A stretch of DNA of 64,000 nucleotides from Acidovorax sp. YS12. GTDB taxonomy: Bacteria; Pseudomonadota; Gammaproteobacteria; Burkholderiales; Burkholderiaceae_C. This document shows positions 58,632-64,000 of the stretch, one piece after another. The position numbers and the translations under genes were made by a program. Position 1 is the stretch's first letter. Every line of letters starts with the position of its first letter. Location: positions 372,001 through 436,000 of the forward strand of contig CP053915.1 in assembly GCA_021496925.1 (NCBI GenBank), given 5' to 3'. The notes beneath the pieces are model-generated. The model made no database searches, was not told the origin of the DNA, and saw only the letters and a list, made by a program, of their open reading frames with translations.

Positions 58632-60011
58632 ATGCTGATCAACATCGTTGGCAACTTCACTTTCGAGCAGCGGGGGGATGCATTGTTCATCGGCACCGAA
58701 GAGTCAGCGGCGCTGGTTTGCAGCGGCCAAGCCCGGCTGGCTCCTGCGGAGCCGACCTTCCCGCGCTTCAGCGCGCCGGGCGTCACCGCCCGCGTGCACT
58801 ATGCCGATGGCCCGCCGACCATCGTCCGGCATGGCGACAAGGAATGGCACATCCACGACGTGCTGCTGGGCGGCTCGGACGCTTATGGCGTGACGCGCGA
58901 AAGGAAGCACGAGCGCGTCGCCATCGTCCACGACTGGGACGGCAATCGCCTGGCGTCGCTGCCTGACCGGCTCGGCCCTGCGCACTTCGGCCGTGCCGCC
59001 ATTGCGCTGACCGACACCTACACCTATCCCAAAAGCGAATACACGGAGATCTATCGCCCGGATGGCGAGTTCCTCGCCCGCTTTACCTTGCGGAGGCACG
59101 GGGCGGGGCGCCAGGAACTGGCCCACTTCACGGACGCACTGGCTTTCCTGCGCACGGGCGCCAACCCCTCCGCATACCAACTCTTCGACCTGCACAGCCT
59201 GCAAGCCTGCGGCGTCCTGCCCGTGGCAGGCGCGGTCCTGGGGGTCTGCGCATTGCCGGATGGCGGCAACCTGTGGGTGGATGCCGAGGGCATGCACCGG
59301 CTGGCGCCGCAAGGCCAGGACCAGCCGCCGCAGACGCTGCACCGCTTTGCAGAGCCCCTGGACGTGGAGCAGGCCAAGCTGCTGCTGTGGCACGACGCGC
59401 AGCGCGTCTACGCCGCGATCGACCACGACCGGGACCGCCAGACCCTGCTGGCCGTGCCGCTGGAAGGCGCAGACCCTGCGGTGCAGGAACTGCATTGGTC
59501 CGACACCTGGGCGATCGCGTTCCACGGCGGATTCCTGGCCGGGCAGAACTACCTGCAACTCAAGCGCAAGACGCTGCTGGCGGACAACGCGGTGCTGCTG
59601 TGGCGCCCCGGCGATGTGCTCACGCCCGCTTTGCTCCAAACGGATGCGAGCCCCGTTGTCGAAGTCAGCCAGGTTCGTTCCGCCACCAAAGGGAAGCACG
59701 GCTACCGCCTGCGCATCGAGGACCATTGCCCCAACCGCGCGATCCGCTGCGCCGCGCTGGAACTGGGGCGGTTGCTGGGCGATACCTGCCAGGGTGCTTA
59801 CCAGCAGGGCGATGAAGTGCTGGACCGCAAGTTCGATGGGCGGTTCCAGATCGAAATCACCACGGCCGCTGAGCCCACCGCGTTCGAGCAGGCCTTCTTG
59901 CCCGCCTACCTGGCCTACTACCGCGACACGGGCGACCTTTCGCCGGCAGGCAGCAGGGCGCGGCTGGCGCCATTGGCAATCACCTGGGTCACAGACGAAA
60001 CGCTATCTTGA
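58632..60011 (+). CDS. Hypothetical beta-rich protein
   Basis: A 459-residue soluble protein (MLINIVGNFTFEQRGDALFI ...). The regular alternation of short strands and turns (KEWHIHDVLLGGSDAYGVTR, GNLWVDAEGMHRLAPQGQDQ, AQRVYAAIDHDRDRQTLLAV) suggests a beta-propeller-like fold. AAGGA precedes the ATG. Second gene of the unknown cluster. No family recognised. Confidence 0.75.
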   Translation: MLINIVGNFTFEQRGDALFIGTEESAALVCSGQARLAPAEPTFPRFSAPGVTARVHYADGPPTIVRHGDKEWHIHDVLLGGSDAYGVTRERKHERVAIVHDWDGNRLASLPDRLGPAHFGRAAIALTDTYTYPKSEYTEIYRPDGEFLARFTLRRHGAGRQELAHFTDALAFLRTGANPSAYQLFDLHSLQACGVLPVAGAVLGVCALPDGGNLWVDAEGMHRLAPQGQDQPPQTLHRFAEPLDVEQAKLLLWHDAQRVYAAIDHDRDRQTLLAVPLEGADPAVQELHWSDTWAIAFHGGFLAGQNYLQLKRKTLLADNAVLLWRPGDVLTPALLQTDASPVVEVSQVRSATKGKHGYRLRIEDHCPNRAIRCAALELGRLLGDTCQGAYQQGDEVLDRKFDGRFQIEITTAAEPTAFEQAFLPAYLAYYRDTGDLSPAGSRARLAPLAITWVTDETLS

Positions 60012-60103
60012 GTCGCGTGCGAGGATGCGGCACGGCCCCCTCCGGTGAGGGCAATGGGTTGCCAGCCTCAATGGCATGTCAAATTAGGTTCAACAGGATT
60101 CCG

Positions 60104-61249
60104 ATGACCACCACGTCCCAAACGATTGCCGCCATCCTCAAAAAAGCAGGGATTGACTTCCGGCCCTTGCCCAAAGACTGGGACAGCTCCCACCTGGGCC
60201 AGATCTTCCATTACATGGTGCCCGAGCGGATCTGCGAGTTTGACCCGAAGTGCATCGCCGAGGCGGGCGACTACGTGGGGGTGCTCCAGGAGTTCGCACA
60301 GGCCACCCAGGGAGAGTTCGCACCCGGGAGCCCGCGAGCCGAAGGGAGCGTCGGCGGCAAGATGGCGCTGGAGTTCCTGCATGGAGGGCAGGCCGTCCGC
60401 TTCAAGTTCGAGCAGGAAGGCCGGTGGGTGGCCGAAGACTTTTACGTGCAACTGCGCAAGTTCTGCAAGAAGCACCTCAGCGGGAGCTACCTGAGCGTGG
60501 GTACCGACCTGGCCACCGAGGTCTACCTGCCCCACAAGGTGATCGCGCAGATCCAGAAGAAGACGCGCAGCTTCGACAGCGTGGAGGCGCTGGTGCAGTT
60601 CGTGGTGGAGGGCGCATCCCAGAGTGATCTGATCAAGGCAGGGGAAGGCCTGTCCTGGCAGTTGAAGGCCGGCTACACCCGCGATGGCGAAAGCCTGCTG
60701 ACCGCGCTGCTCAAGTCTGGGGCGGACACGGACAGATGCCTGAGTGCCCATGGATTGCTCGCAGCTCCCGAACTGCCCAGCCGCCATGGCGAGTCGCCCC
60801 TGGAGCTGGCGCAACGCCTGCGTGGTGTGGATCTGAGAGGCGAGTACGGCGGCGCGTGCAAGGCAACCCTGGGCTATGCCGAGATCCGCGAGAAGTGGAG
60901 CCAGCGGCTCTGGCACAGCCATCTCCCCGAGTACATGCGCATCATCGATGCGCTGGAGGCGGATCTGGCCTCCATGCGCTTCTCCGAAGCAGACAACCTG
61001 TACGGCATCGCCATGTGCCACGCGCCGCTGTGGGACCGCTGGTCGGAAGCCGCGCAAGTGCACTACTACGAATACGAAGACGCGTACACCCTGAGCTTGC
61101 TCACCCTGGGGCCCGGAGGCGGCGCCTTGCACCTGCAACTGCCCCGCGCCCAGGTTGACACGGTGATCGGCCTGCTGCGCCGCTATTGCCGCCGCACATT
61201 GTGGACAACGCCCGGGCAGGACGGCGCATGGCTTGTCGCGCGAAAATAG
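60104..61249 (+). CDS. Hypothetical protein
   Basis: A 381-residue soluble protein beginning MTTTSQTIAAILKKAGIDFR, third gene of the unknown cluster; AGGA precedes the ATG. Segments such as LPKDWDSSHLGQIFHYMVPE, FYVQLRKFCKKHLSGSYLSV and HYYEYEDAYTLSLLTLGPGG are visible. A stretch near 200-225 (SLLTALLKSGADTDRCLSAH) is ankyrin-like and resembles the nearby ankyrin protein in style. Function unknown. Confidence 0.75.
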   Translation: MTTTSQTIAAILKKAGIDFRPLPKDWDSSHLGQIFHYMVPERICEFDPKCIAEAGDYVGVLQEFAQATQGEFAPGSPRAEGSVGGKMALEFLHGGQAVRFKFEQEGRWVAEDFYVQLRKFCKKHLSGSYLSVGTDLATEVYLPHKVIAQIQKKTRSFDSVEALVQFVVEGASQSDLIKAGEGLSWQLKAGYTRDGESLLTALLKSGADTDRCLSAHGLLAAPELPSRHGESPLELAQRLRGVDLRGEYGGACKATLGYAEIREKWSQRLWHSHLPEYMRIIDALEADLASMRFSEADNLYGIAMCHAPLWDRWSEAAQVHYYEYEDAYTLSLLTLGPGGGALHLQLPRAQVDTVIGLLRRYCRRTLWTTPGQDGAWLVARK

Positions 61250-61358
61250 CCTGCGGCCACTGGCGCAAAGCATGCGCGCGGCGAACACACATTGATGCCG
61301 GGCAGCCTTGACGGCAATACGACGAGCCACTCCACAGCAGGGAAAGAGCGCCAGTTTT

Positions 61359-63566
61359 CTAAACGCAGCGCTGCAGCAGAAAGGACTCGATCTGCCCCGC
61401 CGATTGCGGCGGGCTGAAGTGGTAGCCCTGCGCTTCGTCGCAGCCCTGCTCGCGCAGGAACTGCAGCTGCGCGGCGGTTTCCACGCCCTCGGCGGTGGTC
61501 TGCAGGCCCAGGGCCTGTGCCATGCGGATGATGGCGCTGACGATGGCGCGGTCGTTGCTGTCGTGCTCCAGGTCGCGCACGAAGGACTGGTCGATCTTCA
61601 GCTTGTAGAGCTGGAAATGCTTGAGCTGGCTCAGCGACGAATAGCCGGTGCCGAAGTCGTCCATCGACAGGTGTACGCCGCGCGCGCGCAATTGCTGCAT
61701 CGTCGTCATGGCGGCGCGCGGGTCGGCCACGGCCACGCCTTCGGTCAGCTCCAGTTCCAGCGCGTCGGGCGGCAGCCCGGCCTGGGCCAGCAGGCGGCTG
61801 ACCATCTCGGGCAACTGCGGCTGGTGGAACTGGATGGCCGAGAGGTTCACCGCGACCTTGATGCGGTCCAGCCCTTGCGCACGCCAAGCCTGCAACTGCG
61901 CCAGCGCGGTGCGCAGCACCCATTCGCCGATCTGCAGGATCTGGCCGCTGTTCTCGGCCACGGGAATGAATTCGGCTGGGGAGATGCGTCCCAGCTCGGG
62001 ATGGGTCCAGCGCAGCAGCGCCTCGACGCAGCGCACCTGCCCGGTGGCGATGTTGATCTGCGGCTGGTAGTGCAGCTCCAGCTGCTGGCGCTCCATAGCG
62101 CGGCGCAGGGCGTTTTCCAGCTGCAGGGCGCGCAGCGACTGCGCCTGCATCTCCGGCGTGAAGAAGCGGAACGTGGCGCGGCCGTCGCGCTTGGCGCGGT
62201 ACATGGCCACGTCGGCGGACTGGGTGAGGGCGTCGAAGTCCTGCCCGTCGCTGGGGTACAGGGCGATACCCATCGACGGCGCCATGGTCAGCTCGTGGTG
62301 GCCGATCTGGTAGGGCTGGCGGAAGGCTTCGAGCAGCTTGCCCGCCACGCGCGCGGCGCCTTGCGCGTTGGCGCCGGGCAGCAGCAGCACGAATTCGTCG
62401 CCGCCCAGGCGCGACACGGTGTCGTACTCGCGCACCACGGCGCGCAGGCGGTTGCCGATCTGGATCAGCAGCGCATCGCCCACGCGGTGGCCCAGCGAGT
62501 CGTTGACGTGCTTGAAGTGGTCCAGGTCGATGAACATCACCGCCAGCGGCGTCCCGGCGCTGGCCGCTTCGCGTATGGCCTGCTGGCTGCGTTCGGCCAG
62601 CAGCGTGCGGTTGGGCAGGCCGGTCAGAGCGTCGTAGTGGGCCAGCCAGTGGATGCGGTCCTGGTCTTCCTTGCGGTCCACGATCTCGCGGTGCAGGTCG
62701 ACCACGGTCTCGTGCAGCTCGCGCGTGCGTTCGCGCACCTGGCGCTCCAGTTCCTCGTGGGCCTTGGCCAGCGCCTCCTGGGTGCGCTTGCGCTCGGTGA
62801 TGTCCATGGCGATCCACACCGAGCCCTGCGCGCCCATGGCCTTGGCGCGGATGTCGCAGACCACTGGGGTGCCGTCCTTGCGGCACAGCGTGACTTCGCC
62901 AGCGAAGGACTGCCCGAGCGCGAAGGGCGCGTAGCAGCGCCGGCCGGCGTCCTCCCAGTCGGCGTCGCTGCGGTACCAGCGCCGCGACGGGCTGCCGATC
63001 AGCTCGCCGGGCTCGTAGCCCAGCATCTGTTCGAAGTGCCGGTTGCAGCGGGTGAGGTGGCGCTCGCGCAGGAACACGATGCCGACCATGGCCTGGTCGA
63101 AGAGCACCTGCTTTTCCAGCTGGATGGTGCGCAGCAGGGCCTGCGTCTGCTTGTGTTCGTCGATGTCATCAACGGTCCAGATCGATCCTTCGCGCGTGTC
63201 CTGCGGGTTGATCAGGCGGCCCGTGAGGCTGGCCCAGAACAGCGTGCCGTCGCGCCGGCGCATCTGGCGCTCGCAGCGGAAGGTCTGGCCTTCGCTGAGC
63301 GTTGTGTAGGCCTCGCGCCCCAGGGCTCGGAAGGCCTCGCGGTTGGGGTGCAGGGTTTCGCTGCTGTGCCCCAGCAGCTCCTGCGAGCTGGCGTAGCCGT
63401 AGATCTCGGCGTAGCGCTGGTTGCAATGCACCACCACCCGGTGGCGGATGAAGACAATGCCGACCCCGGCGCTGTCCAGCAGGGTTTGCTGTTCGCGCAA
63501 GGTGCGTTGCAGGGACGTGCCAACGACCGGCCCGGGAACTTCCGAGACCTCAACCGGGTGGAACAT
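61359..63566 (-). CDS. PAS-PAS-GGDEF-EAL cyclic-di-GMP protein
   Basis: A 735-residue cytoplasmic regulator of c-di-GMP. Two PAS domains (about 20-140 and 150-270, each ending in a PAC-like DITE/DIDE segment), a coiled coil (RTQEALAKAHEELERQVRER), a GGDEF domain with intact active site (SRLGGDEFVLLL near 388) and an EAL domain with EALLRW near 517, ELTEGVA and DDFGTGYSSL. Both catalytic motifs look intact, so both synthesis and hydrolysis are possible; the signal sensed by PAS is unknown. No membrane segment. Confidence 0.94.
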   Translation of the reverse strand: MFHPVEVSEVPGPVVGTSLQRTLREQQTLLDSAGVGIVFIRHRVVVHCNQRYAEIYGYASSQELLGHSSETLHPNREAFRALGREAYTTLSEGQTFRCERQMRRRDGTLFWASLTGRLINPQDTREGSIWTVDDIDEHKQTQALLRTIQLEKQVLFDQAMVGIVFLRERHLTRCNRHFEQMLGYEPGELIGSPSRRWYRSDADWEDAGRRCYAPFALGQSFAGEVTLCRKDGTPVVCDIRAKAMGAQGSVWIAMDITERKRTQEALAKAHEELERQVRERTRELHETVVDLHREIVDRKEDQDRIHWLAHYDALTGLPNRTLLAERSQQAIREAASAGTPLAVMFIDLDHFKHVNDSLGHRVGDALLIQIGNRLRAVVREYDTVSRLGGDEFVLLLPGANAQGAARVAGKLLEAFRQPYQIGHHELTMAPSMGIALYPSDGQDFDALTQSADVAMYRAKRDGRATFRFFTPEMQAQSLRALQLENALRRAMERQQLELHYQPQINIATGQVRCVEALLRWTHPELGRISPAEFIPVAENSGQILQIGEWVLRTALAQLQAWRAQGLDRIKVAVNLSAIQFHQPQLPEMVSRLLAQAGLPPDALELELTEGVAVADPRAAMTTMQQLRARGVHLSMDDFGTGYSSLSQLKHFQLYKLKIDQSFVRDLEHDSNDRAIVSAIIRMAQALGLQTTAEGVETAAQLQFLREQGCDEAQGYHFSPPQSAGQIESFLLQRCV

Positions 63567-63700
63567 GAACGGGAAAGATGCGTGGTAATTGCAAGATATG
63601 TTCCAAATTGTATTCTATCGGGCTGTCTCTGTCGTCACGGTGTTGTCATGGCGCCGCACCACACTTCGGGCACGGCCACAGGGCCGAAGGAGAAGTCCCG

Positions 63701-64000
63701 ATGAACGAACTGCCCAATCCCACGCTGCCGCTGTCGCCCCTTCCCAGGGGGTCTCTTCACCGCCCTGGCATTGCTTTGGGTGCGCGGCCTGTGGCGTGTC
63801 CCGGCCTGGAAGTCACCTGGGCGCGGCACCTCGACGAGGTACGGCAGGCGCAGCGGCTGAGGTTTTCCGTCTTCGCGCAGGAGATGGGCGCGCGCCTGAA
63901 CACCGCCATTGCGGGCCACGACGTGGACCTGTTCGACGACTATTGCGAGCACCTGCTGGTGCGCGACCTGGCCAGCGGCGAGGTGATCGGCACCTACCGC
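63701..64000 (+). CDS. OlsB-like ornithine lipid N-acyltransferase (5' part)
   Basis: The first 100 codons of a gene that runs off the window. After a Pro-rich N terminus comes LEVTWARHLDEVRQAQRLRF, SVFAQEMGARL, VDLFDDYCEHLLVRDLASGE and VIGTYR, the opening of the GNAT-like OlsB/hemolysin-type acyltransferase family, which transfers an acyl chain from acyl-carrier protein to ornithine for membrane lipid. AAGGAGAAG precedes the ATG. Divergent from the PAS-GGDEF-EAL gene across 134 bp. Confidence 0.82.
   Translation, partial: MNELPNPTLPLSPLPRGSLHRPGIALGARPVACPGLEVTWARHLDEVRQAQRLRFSVFAQEMGARLNTAIAGHDVDLFDDYCEHLLVRDLASGEVIGTYR

Noticed and set aside
61308..63704. 798-codon plus-strand frame opposite the GGDEF-EAL gene
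   Set aside because: Antisense shadow of a strongly conserved enzyme gene.

Overview
The window is GC-rich DNA from a betaproteobacterium, most likely of the Comamonadaceae (Acidovorax/Alicycliphilus/Diaphorobacter/Comamonas type). The placement rests on an Omp32-like trimeric porin, a methyl-accepting chemotaxis protein ending in DWESF, and a short palindromic intergenic repeat (CCAGCGCTT / AAGCGCTGG) that I associate with this family. It is inferred from protein style, not from a database search.

The dominant feature is a complete Mu-like transposable prophage at 4933-45151 (40,219 bp). It starts TG, ends CA, is flanked by a 6-bp target duplication (CGCTGC at 4927-4932 and 45152-45157), and each end carries two inward-reading copies of a GRCGCGATAAA-like repeat at identical distances (8 and 31 nt) from the tip. 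It split a TonB-dependent siderophore receptor gene: the 5' part (signal peptide and most of the STN domain) lies at 45152-45410 and the 3' part at 2852-4932. Removing the prophage and one duplication copy restores a single 777-codon frame. The partner genes, an ECF sigma factor with a Fur-box-like site upstream and a FecR-type anti-sigma factor, remain intact beyond the right end.

Prophage layout. A switch at 33.8-33.9 kb separates a leftward Ner-like regulator from a rightward XRE repressor. Leftward from ner comes the early operon: small regulators, a DUF3102-like protein, transposase A and ATPase B, many small proteins, RdgC, GemA, and finally a Mor/C-family activator followed by a terminator. 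Further left are late genes for protease and nested scaffold, decoration and major head proteins, connectors, a siphovirus-type tail (tube, tape measure, tip proteins), and a Com-like zinc-finger gene overlapping a DNA methyltransferase at the left end. Rightward from the repressor are three cargo genes, then lysis (holin, transglycosylase, Rz/Rz1), packaging (terminase, portal) and minor head genes, and near the right tip four small cargo genes, three of them DNA-binding-like. Lysis and packaging therefore face away from the rest of the late genes, unlike Mu.

Four late units share one promoter architecture: a dyad CTAAARCGYTTT followed at exactly 24 nt by a hexamer of form NANNNT. In three of them the predicted +1 falls on or next to the annotated ATG and no Shine-Dalgarno is visible. 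I propose this is the late regulon of the phage's Mor/C protein, with leaderless late mRNAs.

Host flanks. 0-2.7 kb: a sulfotransferase and a Wzm/Wzt-like polysaccharide ABC exporter. 47-64 kb: a DUF1631 protein, a K+-independent proton-pumping pyrophosphatase divergent from a soluble pyrophosphatase, cheW plus a chemoreceptor, a porin, four genes of unknown function (one ankyrin-like), a PAS-PAS-GGDEF-EAL protein, and the start of an OlsB-like N-acyltransferase gene cut by the window edge.
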